A stretch of 64,000 bases of DNA, taken from assembly GCA_004172865.1 (NCBI GenBank), contig SEBV01000006.1:372001-436000 (forward strand), written 5' to 3'. Below, piece after piece: positions 38,286 to 47,461 of this stretch (position 1 is the stretch's first letter; each line of letters starts with the position of its first letter). The DNA is from Gammaproteobacteria bacterium. Its GTDB lineage: Bacteria; Pseudomonadota; Gammaproteobacteria; Pseudomonadales; Cellvibrionaceae. The notes beneath the pieces were generated by a model that was not told where the DNA came from, ran no database searches, and saw only the letters and a list, made by a program, of their open reading frames with translations. The translations under genes were made by a program, and so were the position numbers.

Positions 38286-39248
38286 ATGGAACTGAAAACT
38301 GTGTCGTCAAGAACTTGCATAGCAGTAGATTCAACCTGCGATTTACCCGCGAAATTTATTCAACAGCACAACATTGAAGTGCTGCCCATTTATATCAATT
38401 ACAACGGCGGGCAAGCACTTGATTATCGCGACCCGCAGACCATGTTGAGTTTTTATAAAAATCACTCGAAAGCCCAATTTGGTTTAGCGCAATCTGACCC
38501 GCTCTCAGTAAATGATATGACGCATATTTTAAAAGAGCGTCTATTACCGCATTACGATTTAGTGCAAGTTGTCACTATCAACAGTAAAAAAAGCGATGTT
38601 TACAAACGTGTTTCGGAAGCTGCACTCGTGAATGAACCAAAATTTCGTGAGCTAGAAAAAAATGAAGGTCGCGTGCCTTTCAGAATTCGTTTGTATGACA
38701 GCATGTCGATGTTTACCGGCCACGCTTTGCTGGTGTATGAATTGGTAAAAAAAATTCACGTCGAAAAATTGCCGCTCAATAAATCGATTCGCATCATCGA
38801 CAACATGCGCGATCAGGTTTACGGCTATCTAATTCCCAATGACTTATCTTATATGCGCGACCGTCGTCACTTACGCAAAGGTGACAACAATATTTCGTGG
38901 ATTAACTTTAAATTAGCAAGCGCATTAAATTTGCGGCCAATCGTACAATTGCATCGCGGCGCGACTGATAAAATTGATACAGGAAAAGGCTTTTTAGGCG
39001 CACTGGAAAAACTGTTTGATCATGTGAAAAAGCAGGTAAAACTAGGCTTAACCAGTGATGTTATCGCCATGAGTTACGGCGGTTTACTGGAAGAAATTAA
39101 AGACGAACCAGTGATGCTGAAGTTTCGTGAATTTTGCAAACAACATGAAATTAAAACCATGCTATCGATGATGAGTATGACCGGCGCAATTAACGTTGGG
39201 CCAAAATCATTTGCCTTGTCGTTCGCTACGGATAAAGATTTGGTATAG
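38286..39248 (+). CDS. DegV family fatty-acid-binding protein
   Basis: This 320-residue protein begins with the DegV motif IAVDSTCDLPAKFI and has QFGLAQSDPLSVNDM (counterpart of the TSQPS motif), IRLYDSMSMFTGHALLVYEL and a C-terminal domain ending GAINVGPKSFALSF. In Gram-positives the family (FakB) presents bound fatty acids for phosphorylation. No FakA partner is visible here, so the role in this organism is open. A palindrome-containing 189-bp gap precedes it and a strong terminator follows. Confidence 0.88.
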   Translation: MELKTVSSRTCIAVDSTCDLPAKFIQQHNIEVLPIYINYNGGQALDYRDPQTMLSFYKNHSKAQFGLAQSDPLSVNDMTHILKERLLPHYDLVQVVTINSKKSDVYKRVSEAALVNEPKFRELEKNEGRVPFRIRLYDSMSMFTGHALLVYELVKKIHVEKLPLNKSIRIIDNMRDQVYGYLIPNDLSYMRDRRHLRKGDNNISWINFKLASALNLRPIVQLHRGATDKIDTGKGFLGALEKLFDHVKKQVKLGLTSDVIAMSYGGLLEEIKDEPVMLKFREFCKQHEIKTMLSMMSMTGAINVGPKSFALSFATDKDLV

Positions 39249-39258
39249 ATTTTCGCAC

Positions 39259-39290
39259 ATAAAAAAACCGATCAACTGATCGGCTTTTTT
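39259..39290. terminator. Bidirectional terminator
   Basis: CCGATCA and TGATCGG arms are flanked by an A-run and a T-run, between the converging degV gene (+) and galE (-). Confidence 0.87.
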
Positions 39291-39304
39291 GTATTTAAAA
39301 TTAA

Positions 39305-40351
39305 CTAAACATCATATCCATTCGGATTTTTTTCCTGCCAGCGCCATGCATCTTGCATCATGCGCTCCAGGCCAAATTTCACTTCCCAATCCAGATCCTG
39401 TTTTGCCAAATCTGCATTCGCGTAACAACTCGCAATATCACCAGGACGACGTGGCGATATCTTATAAGGCACTTTACGACCGCTCGCTGTTTCAAATGCA
39501 CTAACCATTTGCAACACGGAATAACCGCTGCCAGTTCCCAGATTGTAAGCGCGACAACCTGTGCCCACTTTATCCAAACCTTTGAGTGCTGCTACGTGGC
39601 CAAGTGCCAAATCTACTACGTGAATGTAGTCGCGCACGCCGGTGCCATCTACGGTGTTGTAGTCATCACCAAATACGGCCAATTGCTGTAATTTTCCAAT
39701 CGCAACTTGAGCAATATAAGGGAGCAGGTTATTGGGGATGCCAGCTGGATCCTCGCCGATCAAACCGCTTTCATGGGCGCCGACGGGATTGAAATAGCGC
39801 AGCAAGGAAATATTCCATTGACTCGTTGGAGCTTTGGCAATATCGCGCAAAATGTCTTCCACGATTAGTTTGCTGCGACCGTAAGGATTGGTTGCAGAGG
39901 TCGCAAAACTTTCATCAATAGGTACGCTTACAGGATCGCCATAAACAGTGGCGGATGAACTGAAAATCAGCTTCCAGATTTTAAACTCTTCCATCACTTC
40001 AGTAAGTGATAGTGTTCCCGCTACGTTATAGCGATAGTATTTCATCGGAATCTGGCTCGATTCACCAACCGCTTTCAAGCCCGCGAAGTGCAAAACGGCT
40101 TCGAATTGGTGCGCAGCAAATACTTTGCGCAGCGCATCCGTGTCATTAATATCGACTTGATAAAACACCGGCTCAAGGCCTGCGATTTGCGCTACACGTT
40201 TTAGCGACTCTTCTTTACTATTGCAAAGGTTGTCCACGACCACGGGCAAATAGCCGCTACTAATAAGCTCAACGCAAACGTGACTGCCGATAAAACCTGC
40301 GCCGCCGGTAACCAAAATTGCAGGGCGTGAAGATGTGCTAGGTTGATTCAT
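39305..40351 (-). CDS. galE: UDP-glucose 4-epimerase
   Basis: This 348-residue short-chain epimerase has [17 protein letters not shown], the Ser/Thr-Tyr-Lys site [10 protein letters not shown]...[12 protein letters not shown] and NPVGAHESG. It interconverts UDP-glucose and UDP-galactose for envelope polysaccharides and galactose use. The ATG at 40351 follows AAGGA; a longer reading from 40381 lacks support. It is flanked by terminators, so probably monocistronic. Confidence 0.96.
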   Translation of the reverse strand: MNQPSTSSRPAILVTGGAGFIGSHVCVELISSGYLPVVVDNLCNSKEESLKRVAQIAGLEPVFYQVDINDTDALRKVFAAHQFEAVLHFAGLKAVGESSQIPMKYYRYNVAGTLSLTEVMEEFKIWKLIFSSSATVYGDPVSVPIDESFATSATNPYGRSKLIVEDILRDIAKAPTSQWNISLLRYFNPVGAHESGLIGEDPAGIPNNLLPYIAQVAIGKLQQLAVFGDDYNTVDGTGVRDYIHVVDLALGHVAALKGLDKVGTGCRAYNLGTGSGYSVLQMVSAFETASGRKVPYKISPRRPGDIASCYANADLAKQDLDWEVKFGLERMMQDAWRWQEKNPNGYDV

Positions 40352-40459
40352 GAAAGAGTCCTTAAAAATTCTGAAGTGCATTTAAGCCAGTTAGCAGTAT
40401 ATCTGGTAATCCATCCCCTGAGAATAAATCATATTATTAATACATATGAATTTTGATAA

Positions 40460-40487
40460 TAAAAAAGGCAAGCCGAAGCTTGCCTTT
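40460..40487 (-). terminator. Intrinsic terminator of the TorF gene
   Basis: On the minus strand, GGCAAGC, a TTCG tetraloop and GCTTGCC are followed by TTTTTT, 27 bases after the stop. Confidence 0.9.
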
Positions 40488-40513
40488 CAGGCATTACACT
40501 AATCCAAACAAAC

Positions 40514-41191
40514 TTATTCGATTGGAAGAGTCAGGTTTACAACAAAATTCACTTCGTCATCAACCGCGCCATCGTTGTCATCGATAATTTTGCCAACGGT
40601 AAAGCTTAACTTGTCGTTGTATTTGTAAGTAACGTCAAGATGCGAAACGCCATCTGTTGTACCTGGACCACCATCTTTAAGCATATGTTGACCGTACTTG
40701 ATGTTGAATTTATCAAAGGTCAATTCTGCAGTTATGTAGCTGTAATCTTTATCGCCAAGTGGCGCGTGGTCAGCCGCTATTGCATCGTAGTAAGTTACCT
40801 TAAATGGACCGTAACCAATGGTTGGAATTAATTCAACGTAGTCGCCTGGCTTAATTGAATCTTCGCCTAAGGTTGGGTAGTTGTAAGATACAACGCTAAC
40901 ACCGTAAGTGAAATCACCAGCCTTACCTGCGTAACCAGCATAAATATCGTATTCAGTACCCAAGGTGCCGTCACCTGATGACGTCCATAAACCAGCAATA
41001 AAACCATTGCCACTTACGTTTACGTCAGCAGACAATGCAGCGCCGCCGCCCAAATCAAATCCACGCCAGTAGTACATGTTAGATGCACCTACAGTTGCAG
41101 CAACATCGGCAGCATGCGCAGCTGGAACAGCAAAACCAGCCATAGCAGAAAGAGCAATCGCGCTAGCAATTAATTTTTGTTTCATCTTCAT
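40514..41191 (-). CDS. TorF family putative porin
   Basis: The 225 residues start with a clear signal peptide (cut after AHA at about 27). The mature part begins DVAATVGASNMYYWRGFDLGGGAALSADV, the usual opening of the TorF/Gcw_chp family, followed by alternating beta strands with aromatic girdles and a C-terminal strand ending in NLTLPIE. It should form an outer-membrane barrel. The substrate is unknown. GAGGA lies upstream of the ATG. The 227-bp region upstream must carry its promoter; I see no clear consensus there. Confidence 0.88.
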   Translation of the reverse strand: MKMKQKLIASAIALSAMAGFAVPAAHAADVAATVGASNMYYWRGFDLGGGAALSADVNVSGNGFIAGLWTSSGDGTLGTEYDIYAGYAGKAGDFTYGVSVVSYNYPTLGEDSIKPGDYVELIPTIGYGPFKVTYYDAIAADHAPLGDKDYSYITAELTFDKFNIKYGQHMLKDGGPGTTDGVSHLDVTYKYNDKLSFTVGKIIDDNDGAVDDEVNFVVNLTLPIE

Positions 41192-41418
41192 GAGTAAATC
41201 CTCTAGGTATGTTTTCTACATTTAGTTTTTTGAGGCAGTCGAATCATCTAGAACGACATGACTGGAACTTTGCAGATTACAAGCCAACTTTAGATTTTCC
41301 TTATATTTCAAAACCTTAAAAATTAAATACTATCTTGCATACAACCTAACATACTTTTCGCGGCACCAATTAAGCGCACATAATCGCACAACTCAATAAA
41401 CACGCGCACCGATATGGA

Positions 41419-42366
41419 TCATTTAAATCTGTGGTAATCATGCTTGATGTTTTGCAAGCCATCATCAGTCCATGCATCGCGTTTTAAAAACGTAAAAAAT
41501 AAATGTCCTGATGACAAATCCAAATACAACAACAACGCAATCACCACCAAACTCGCACCAATCCATAACTGCGCGCTTAAAGATTCACCCGCAACTATTG
41601 CACCTAAAATTAACGCAAGCACTGGCGTCATAAACGTAATGAGTGATACCGATGTTGGTGACATATTTGCAAGCACGTAGAAAAATAATGCGGCCCCAAT
41701 TAATGAACCAAAAATCGATAAATAACTTACGGCAAATAATGATTTATTAGAAATAGTTGCGGGAACATGGCCATCCATAATCCACCACATCAATAACAAA
41801 CCCGGTAATGCAAACAATAATGTGCCTAGCGCCTGATTAAAAGCATCAACTTTTACGTCAATTTTTTTAACTAAAACGCTGCTGAAACCAAATAAAAAAC
41901 AAGACAATAAAATTCCCGCAACGCCGTAAGCGGCATGTAAACCTAAATGTATTTGGTGATAAAAAATAACAACCAAACCAGAAAGAGCTAGAAATAAGGC
42001 GAATACGCGTTTTGCGGTAAAAGGATTATGTTTAAGTAAAAAGAAGCTCATTAAACCAATTACAAAAGGTGACATCGCAAATACAATAGCCACTAAACCA
42101 GAAGGAATATATTGCGCAGACCAGTAGACGACTAGCATGTTTGGAAATATACCGATAGCACCTGCTGCGTAAACTTGCCAAACACCAGCCTGCGCAAATA
42201 GTTTGCGACGTAAAAACAAATTGATCGCAAGACCAATAAAAAGTGCAATCGACATTCGCAGCAGAACAGCAGCAATAAAACTTAAGCTATCGCTGCTCCA
42301 CTGAATGGTGAGAGGTGTAGTTGCCCATATAAGCACTACTGAAATGTACGCTAATAACACTGCCAT
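41419..42366 (-). CDS. EamA/DMT family transporter
   Basis: This 315-residue protein has about ten membrane segments arranged as two EamA repeats (YISVVLIWATTPLTIQWSS first half; YGVAGILLSCFLFGFSSVLVKK second half; SLITFMTPVLALILGAIVAGE). Such transporters export or import small metabolites; the substrate is not predictable. The ATG at 42366 has AAGGAG seven bases upstream, which is preferred over GTG 42387, because that GTG lies inside an inverted repeat. Upstream on the same strand lie that inverted repeat, an intrinsic terminator and a stacked RNA stem, a layout resembling riboswitch-type attenuation. Confidence 0.87.
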   Translation of the reverse strand: MAVLLAYISVVLIWATTPLTIQWSSDSLSFIAAVLLRMSIALFIGLAINLFLRRKLFAQAGVWQVYAAGAIGIFPNMLVVYWSAQYIPSGLVAIVFAMSPFVIGLMSFFLLKHNPFTAKRVFALFLALSGLVVIFYHQIHLGLHAAYGVAGILLSCFLFGFSSVLVKKIDVKVDAFNQALGTLLFALPGLLLMWWIMDGHVPATISNKSLFAVSYLSIFGSLIGAALFFYVLANMSPTSVSLITFMTPVLALILGAIVAGESLSAQLWIGASLVVIALLLYLDLSSGHLFFTFLKRDAWTDDGLQNIKHDYHRFK

Positions 42367-42383
42367 GCGCCTGCTCCTTGTTG

Positions 42384-42404
42384 TCACAATAATTTTTATT
42401 GTGA
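42384..42404. promoter_or_regulatory. Perfect inverted repeat next to the EamA ribosome binding site
   Basis: TCACAATAA and TTATTGTGA are separated by TTT and end nine bases before the AAGGAG of the transporter gene. It could be a repressor operator or an RNA hairpin modulating translation. Confidence 0.6.
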
Positions 42405-42450
42405 TTCGATAAGGGCTACAAGAGAAAACTCACGGCAATTTTTTAATAGA

Positions 42451-42485
42451 AACAAAAAGGCCGCAGGTTTTATGCTGCGGCCTTT
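42451..42485 (-). terminator. Strong intrinsic terminator upstream of the EamA gene
   Basis: An 11-bp perfect stem (AAAGGCCGCAG with CTGCGGCCTTT) with an 8-base loop is followed on the minus strand by TTTTTGTTT. No protein gene ends at it: on the minus strand it lies 90 bases before the EamA start, so it ends either a leader or a small RNA. The plus-strand T-run is much weaker. Confidence 0.85.
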
Positions 42486-42519
42486 GAATAAATCAGAGAA
42501 TTTTATTTCAATTTCATTC

Positions 42520-42609
42520 TCTCTCAAATTCCGCAAATAAATATGCGTATGCGACTGCCCAAAATAGGGGTCGCATAGCGCAAATTCGTTTGATGGAATG
42601 ATGGAGAGA
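42520..42609 (-). ncRNA. Candidate structured leader RNA or small RNA
   Basis: Three nested helices can be traced. The outer one is TCTCTC (42520-42525) with GAGAGA (42604-42609). The middle one is ATTCC (42528-42532) with GGAAT (42595-42599). The inner one is GCG.TATGCGAC.CCC (42545-42560) with GGG.GTCGCATA.CGC (42567-42581). The stack is followed on the minus strand by the terminator at 42451-42485. I match it to no RNA family I know. Strand is assigned from the terminator. An 81-codon minus-strand ORF across it lacks a Shine-Dalgarno and looks accidental. Confidence 0.5.
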
Positions 42610-42760
42610 CATGAATTAATTTCCAAAGAGTTAAGATGCATTGACTCTAAAGGATCTTTATAACTTTCTCAACATGTTTTTGGATATTTTTTTATAAGCT
42701 CAGATCGCCTATACTCTTATTCAATATTTTGCAGGCTTACATTATGAAAAACTATTTTGC

Positions 42761-44002
42761 ATGAAAACTTATCTTGTTGGCGGCGCAGTGCGCGACAAGT
42801 TACTCGGTTATCCTTTTCATGAAAAAGATTGGGTAGTTGTGGGTGCGACTCCGGAAATCATGGAGCAGCAAGGTTTTACTCCCGTGGGTAAAGATTTCCC
42901 TGTTTTTCTACATCCAAAAACTAAAGAAGAATATGCTCTCGCACGCACTGAACGTAAAACCGGACGTGGTTATGCAGGTTTCAGTTTTTATTGCGGTGAA
43001 GATGTCACGATTGAAGATGATCTAATTCGCCGCGACCTGACTATTAATGCTATTGCAGAAGATGAAACTGGAAAACTTGTTGATCCCTACAACGGACAAC
43101 AAGATTTAATCGATAAAAAATTACGCCATGTGTCGGATGCTTTTTTAGAAGATCCAGTACGCATTTTACGTGTCGCTCGTTTTGCAGCACGCTATCATCA
43201 TTTGGGATTCACCATTGCAGATGAAACCATCGCGCTAATGCGCACTATGGTAGGCAATGGCGAAGTTGATCATTTGGTTTCTGAGCGCGTATGGAAAGAA
43301 ACGCAACGCGCTTTAGGTGAAGCGGCTCCGGATATTTTTATTCAAAGTTTGCGTGACTGTGGCGCACTCGAACGATTATTTCCTGAAATAGATGCGCTCT
43401 TCGGTGTACCGCAAACCGCAATTCATCACCCTGAAATTGATACTGGCATTCACACCTTAATGAGTTTGCAACAAGCTGCAAAAATGTCGAACGAAATTTG
43501 TGTTCGCTTCGCAACGCTATTGCATGACTTAGGTAAAGGTACCACACCCAAAGAAGAATGGCCGCGTCACATTGCACACGAAGAGCGCAGCATTCAATTG
43601 GTAAAAAATCTGTGTGATCGTATCGCAGCGCCTAAAGACTACAAAGAACTCGCGCTTATGGTTGCGCATTGGCACACGCACTCTCATCGTGCACTCGAAC
43701 TAAAGCCGGCGACCTTGTTGAAAGTTTTACAAGCTAACGATGCCTTTCGTCGCCCGGAACGATTTAAACAATTTTTGATTTGCTGCGAAGCCGATGCACG
43801 CGGCCGCACTGGATTTGAAGATCGCGATTATCCGCAAGCTGAATATTTTCGCAAAGCATTGGAGCTTTGCCAAACTGTTAATGCGAAAGATATCAGCGCC
43901 CGCGGTTTTACCGGCAAAGAGTTTGGCGATGAAGTTAGCCGCTTGCGCCTGGAAATTTTAAGCGATTATAAAAAAACTATTATAGCGAATGACGAAAAAT
44001 GA
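42761..44002 (+). CDS. cca: Multifunctional CCA-adding enzyme
   Basis: This 413-residue class II nucleotidyltransferase begins MKTYLVGGAVRDKLLG and has KDWVVVGATPE (the Asp pair DxD type), RRDLTINAIA, DPVRILRVARFAARY, and a C-terminal HD domain (FATLLHDLGKG) with 2',3'-cyclic phosphatase/phosphodiesterase activity in the E. coli enzyme. It repairs or completes tRNA 3' ends. Its stop overlaps the next ATG as ATGA. Confidence 0.97.
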   Translation: MKTYLVGGAVRDKLLGYPFHEKDWVVVGATPEIMEQQGFTPVGKDFPVFLHPKTKEEYALARTERKTGRGYAGFSFYCGEDVTIEDDLIRRDLTINAIAEDETGKLVDPYNGQQDLIDKKLRHVSDAFLEDPVRILRVARFAARYHHLGFTIADETIALMRTMVGNGEVDHLVSERVWKETQRALGEAAPDIFIQSLRDCGALERLFPEIDALFGVPQTAIHHPEIDTGIHTLMSLQQAAKMSNEICVRFATLLHDLGKGTTPKEEWPRHIAHEERSIQLVKNLCDRIAAPKDYKELALMVAHWHTHSHRALELKPATLLKVLQANDAFRRPERFKQFLICCEADARGRTGFEDRDYPQAEYFRKALELCQTVNAKDISARGFTGKEFGDEVSRLRLEILSDYKKTIIANDEK

Positions 44003-44964
44003 TACGTACTCAACTTTTCACATCACACGGCGAATGGCTAACGGGCAACGAGGAATTAATCACGCGCTGGCGCGAGGAAGCTAGCGGTTACATCTGGATT
44101 GATTTGGAAGGTGAACGCCCTGCCGACGAGAAAAAAATTTTGCAATCACTGGATTGCCATCAACTTGCGATTGAAGATGTACAACGTTATCGCCACCCAC
44201 CCAAAACAGAAACTTTTGAAAATCACACTCTAATTTTATATCGCGGCTTGAGTGAATTCAGAAAAGATCTCACCTTTAAGCAAATGACTATTGCTCTCTT
44301 TGCTGGCGACCGCTGTTTAATTAGTTGCCATCAACGACCATCGCGTGGCGTGACCTATTATTGGGAACATGCAAAACCGGAAAATCTTTTAGTTAGCCCC
44401 GGTTTATTAGCATCTAAAATAATGCGCTTTTCAGTTGGCTGTTATCTTGATTCTATTTTGGAGTTCGAACCATTTTTAAATGAAATCGAAGACTCCATGC
44501 AAGAAAAACCTAACGATGAAATTATGCGCGAGCTTATTGCCTATAAATCGCGACTGCGAAAACTCAAACGAATCTTTAGCTACCACGAGCGACTCGTCAC
44601 CAATTTATTAAAAGATATTCCGCAACGATTAATTGATGAAGATGGCGATATAGAACACGGCTTACAGGATTTATTTGAGCGCTGCGAACGCCTAAATAGT
44701 TTGTGCACAATGTACTTTGAAATCTGTGGCGATTTAATCAACGGCTACTTATCTATTAGCTCCCATCAATTAAATAACACCATGAAAGTGTTAACCATTA
44801 TTACAGCGGTGTTCGTACCCTTGACATTCATCGTGGGTGTATACGGAATGAACTTTGATAATATGCCAGAGTTACATTGGCATTATGGTTATTATTTTGT
44901 TTGGGCTGCAATGATTATATTCGCAGGCGCAGCGACTATATTTGCTTATAAAAGATGGCTGTAA
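43999..44964 (+). CDS. CorA/ZntB family divalent-cation transporter
   Basis: This 321-residue protein has a cytoplasmic alpha/beta domain, a long helix (KSRLRKLKRIFSYHERLVTNLLKD) and two C-terminal membrane segments with the channel motif YGMNFDNMPEL between them. CorA carries Mg2+ or Co2+ and ZntB carries Zn2+; the sequence does not decide which. Translation is coupled to cca by a four-base overlap. Confidence 0.92.
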   Translation: MIRTQLFTSHGEWLTGNEELITRWREEASGYIWIDLEGERPADEKKILQSLDCHQLAIEDVQRYRHPPKTETFENHTLILYRGLSEFRKDLTFKQMTIALFAGDRCLISCHQRPSRGVTYYWEHAKPENLLVSPGLLASKIMRFSVGCYLDSILEFEPFLNEIEDSMQEKPNDEIMRELIAYKSRLRKLKRIFSYHERLVTNLLKDIPQRLIDEDGDIEHGLQDLFERCERLNSLCTMYFEICGDLINGYLSISSHQLNNTMKVLTIITAVFVPLTFIVGVYGMNFDNMPELHWHYGYYFVWAAMIIFAGAATIFAYKRWL

Positions 44965-44965
44965 C

Positions 44966-45472
44966 ATGAGCAATAATTTTTCCGTCTACTTACGTAAACC
45001 TGTTTGCGAAGACAAAGAATCATTGATTGCCGCGTACCAACGCAGTGAAGATTTACATTCACCATATACTTTTGCACCTACTGATTTTGATGCTTACATA
45101 ACGCAAGAAAATCGATACTTGCTCTGCCACAAACACCATCATGAAATTATCGGCACTTTCAATATTTCCAATATAATACGCGGCTGGTTTCAATCGGCTT
45201 ATGTAGGTTACGAAGTATTTTCGCCATTTCAACAGCAGGGGTTTATGCAGCAAGGATTGCAACTTCTTATTGAAGAAGCTTTTACTACTCTAAACTTGCA
45301 TAGACTCGAAGCCAATATTCAAACCGATAATATTGCATCCATTAAATTGGTAGCCAAATCAGGATTTTTGAAGGAAGGTTACTCAAAAAATTATCTGCGT
45401 ATCGGAGGCAAAGAGTGGAAGGATCACGAACGCTGGGCACTTGTTAACGAATGCTGGCGAGACGATAATTAA
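44966..45472 (+). CDS. RimJ/RimL-type GNAT acetyltransferase
   Basis: This 168-residue protein has VYLRKPVCEDKESLIAAYQRS, the central GTFNISNIIRGWFQSAYVGYEVF, HRLEANIQTDNIASIKLVAKSGF and EGYSKNYLRIGGKEWKDHERWAL, as in ribosomal-protein alanine acetyltransferases. The ATG at 44966 comes one base after the CorA stop, so it is the third gene of the cca unit. Confidence 0.9.
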   Translation: MSNNFSVYLRKPVCEDKESLIAAYQRSEDLHSPYTFAPTDFDAYITQENRYLLCHKHHHEIIGTFNISNIIRGWFQSAYVGYEVFSPFQQQGFMQQGLQLLIEEAFTTLNLHRLEANIQTDNIASIKLVAKSGFLKEGYSKNYLRIGGKEWKDHERWALVNECWRDDN

Positions 45473-45684
45473 ATTTATTGGTAAACCGCACAATCATAAA
45501 TTACCTCCACTTCTAAATATCAATCTATCTCGCGTTAAAAAATATTTAAGCGACATTTAATCTACAGGTTTTCAAGCAATCATTTCACCGTCATAAAATC
45601 TTAATCTTTGTTGTTTAGTGTTGCGTGCGCTGTTTGCAGCCAAATTGCATACAGATAAATCCATTACATAATAGAGAATTTACT

Positions 45685-47415
45685 ATGCGCCAATTTGTTC
45701 GCACATTATTAATATCCGCAGCATTTATATCGCCGCTTTCAGCTTATGCGTTAAACGCTGGCGATATTGCCATCATTGGAATTTACAGCGACGCGCCCGA
45801 TAAAACAGCTTTCGTTGCCCTGAAAAATATACCCGCTGGTACAACGATTAATTTTACTGATGATGGCTGGAAAGCGAGCGGTGGTTTTCGCACAGGTGAA
45901 AATATTGTGACTTGGGTTGCACCCACTGGTGGAATCACTGCTGGTACAGTCGTTAATTTAGAAATGTCAGATATTTCAAATAGCGGCGATCAAATCATTG
46001 CTTATGAAGGTTCTATTTCAAATCCCACATTATTATTTGCATTGAATAATGACGGAAGTAGCTGGTCGAGCGATGCTACCAGCAACAATAATTCAGCATT
46101 ACCGACTGGGCTTACTAATGGCGTTAATGCGATTGCACTAAACGAAAAAGATAATTTTGCGTACACCGGAATTACCAGCGGAACAGCTGCAACTTTATTG
46201 GCAGCAATATCCAATAAAGCAAATTGGACTGGAAACGACGGAAGTACACCAAGCTGGCCCAGTGTTTTTTCAGTAACATCAACGACTACCAGCAGTACTA
46301 GCAGTAATTCGAGCAGCAGTAAAAGTAGTTCATTAAGCTCAATCAGTAGCAGCAAAATAAGCAGCAGTTTTTCAAGCGCAATTAGCAGTTCTGTAAGCAG
46401 CGCGAGCAGCAAAAATTCTAGCAGCATTAACTCAAGCAGTCTTAGCAGCAGTAGCATTCCCGGTGTTGCAACTTATCAAGCGGCTGCGGATGGTTCTGCT
46501 GCTGTGTGGTCGGGCGATCACTTTATTAACTTCGATGATGAAACCAATATCGCTCGTCTTTATAAAGCAGGCACTGGCAGCGCGCCGATAAAAACCTGGA
46601 ACTTAACCAGTGCATTGAATTTATCTAAAGAAGCAGATTTTGAAGATGCAGCACGCATCGGTAATGATGTTTTATTAATTAGTTCGCACGGCCGCAATAA
46701 AGATGGCGAATATAAAACTGATCGCTATCGCTTCGCACGTTTAGCCGTAACCGGTAGTGGCGCCACAACAGGATTAAGCGTAGCGGGCTACACCAGCACA
46801 TTGGTACAAAGCTTGTTAGATAGCAGCAAATGGCAACAACCAGACGCCGCTGTCATTAGTCTTATTCAACAACGCACGCAATTACAAACAGCGACAGTAG
46901 CGAATCTTGCGCCTAAAGAAAATGGTTTTAATATTGAAGGTATAGCGCAACTTCCCGGCGCAACACCGCGCGTGGCAATTGGTTTGCGCAATCCTCTTAT
47001 CAATAATCAAGCGATTGTAATTACTTTAGAAAACCCACTCGAAGCGGCCACTGGAAGCGCGCCAGTTTTTGGTCAAGCTATTCGTCTTGATCTCGCTGGT
47101 TATGGTGTGCGCGGTATGGCCTGGTCTGCAGCGGATAATGTAGTGTACATAGTAGCGGGTCATATTAATTCTGATCCCGAAGCGCAATTCTTTTTATATC
47201 GCTGGAATGGTTTACCGACAGGAACCGCAGAATATTTAGGTGCTTTGCAACATAGCAGCGGCGGTTCACTGGAAGCTCTACTTCCCTACCCCGGCACACA
47301 TACCTTGCGAATTGTGGTGGATGAAGGTGCAGTGTTAATTAATGGGACTGAAAATAAATCCCTACCAACAGCTGATCAACGTTTCCACGATATGTTATTT
47401 ACGGTTCCTAATTAA
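45685..47415 (+). CDS. Secreted two-domain protein: N-terminal beta-domain, polyserine linker, C-terminal DUF3616
   Basis: The 576 residues (ATG 45685, GAGAAT upstream) begin with a signal peptide cut after AYA. Residues about 23-190 form a beta-domain (LNAGDIAIIGIYSDAPDKTAFVAL, TTINFTDDGWKASGG) of the kind found in lamin-tail-like or exonuclease-linked secreted proteins. About 195-258 is nearly all serine. The C-terminal domain has KEADFEDAARIGNDVLLISSHGRNKDGE and GFNIEGIA, the pattern of DUF3616, a likely beta-propeller. Function unknown; the linker indicates secretion. Confidence 0.78.
   Translation: MRQFVRTLLISAAFISPLSAYALNAGDIAIIGIYSDAPDKTAFVALKNIPAGTTINFTDDGWKASGGFRTGENIVTWVAPTGGITAGTVVNLEMSDISNSGDQIIAYEGSISNPTLLFALNNDGSSWSSDATSNNNSALPTGLTNGVNAIALNEKDNFAYTGITSGTAATLLAAISNKANWTGNDGSTPSWPSVFSVTSTTTSSTSSNSSSSKSSSLSSISSSKISSSFSSAISSSVSSASSKNSSSINSSSLSSSSIPGVATYQAAADGSAAVWSGDHFINFDDETNIARLYKAGTGSAPIKTWNLTSALNLSKEADFEDAARIGNDVLLISSHGRNKDGEYKTDRYRFARLAVTGSGATTGLSVAGYTSTLVQSLLDSSKWQQPDAAVISLIQQRTQLQTATVANLAPKENGFNIEGIAQLPGATPRVAIGLRNPLINNQAIVITLENPLEAATGSAPVFGQAIRLDLAGYGVRGMAWSAADNVVYIVAGHINSDPEAQFFLYRWNGLPTGTAEYLGALQHSSGGSLEALLPYPGTHTLRIVVDEGAVLINGTENKSLPTADQRFHDMLFTVPN
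46281..46458 (+). repeat. Polyserine-coding low-complexity tract
   Basis: About 60 codons are mostly AGC, AGT and TCA serines with occasional Lys, Ile, Ala or Asn. Ser linkers of this kind join domains of exported Cellvibrio proteins. Confidence 0.85.
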
Positions 47416-47420
47416 TAAAT

Positions 47421-47452
47421 TTGCTCCGGTGTAAAAGCCGGAGCATTTTCTG
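47421..47452. terminator. Terminator between the DUF3616 gene and folK
   Basis: GCTCCGG and CCGGAGC form a 7-bp stem (47423-47444) with an 8-base loop, followed on the plus strand by ATTTTCTGATTT. It sits between converging genes. Confidence 0.75.
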
Positions 47453-47461
47453 ATTTAAAAC

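Noticed and set aside
42396-42641. 81-codon minus-strand ORF before the EamA gene
   Set aside because: It has no Shine-Dalgarno, reads through a strong terminator hairpin and a stacked RNA stem, and shows no recognisable protein pattern.
46002-46457. Leu-rich 151-codon minus-strand ORF
   Set aside because: It is the antisense of the polyserine linker of the DUF3616 gene; poly-Leu arises from the complement of AGC/AGT repeats.
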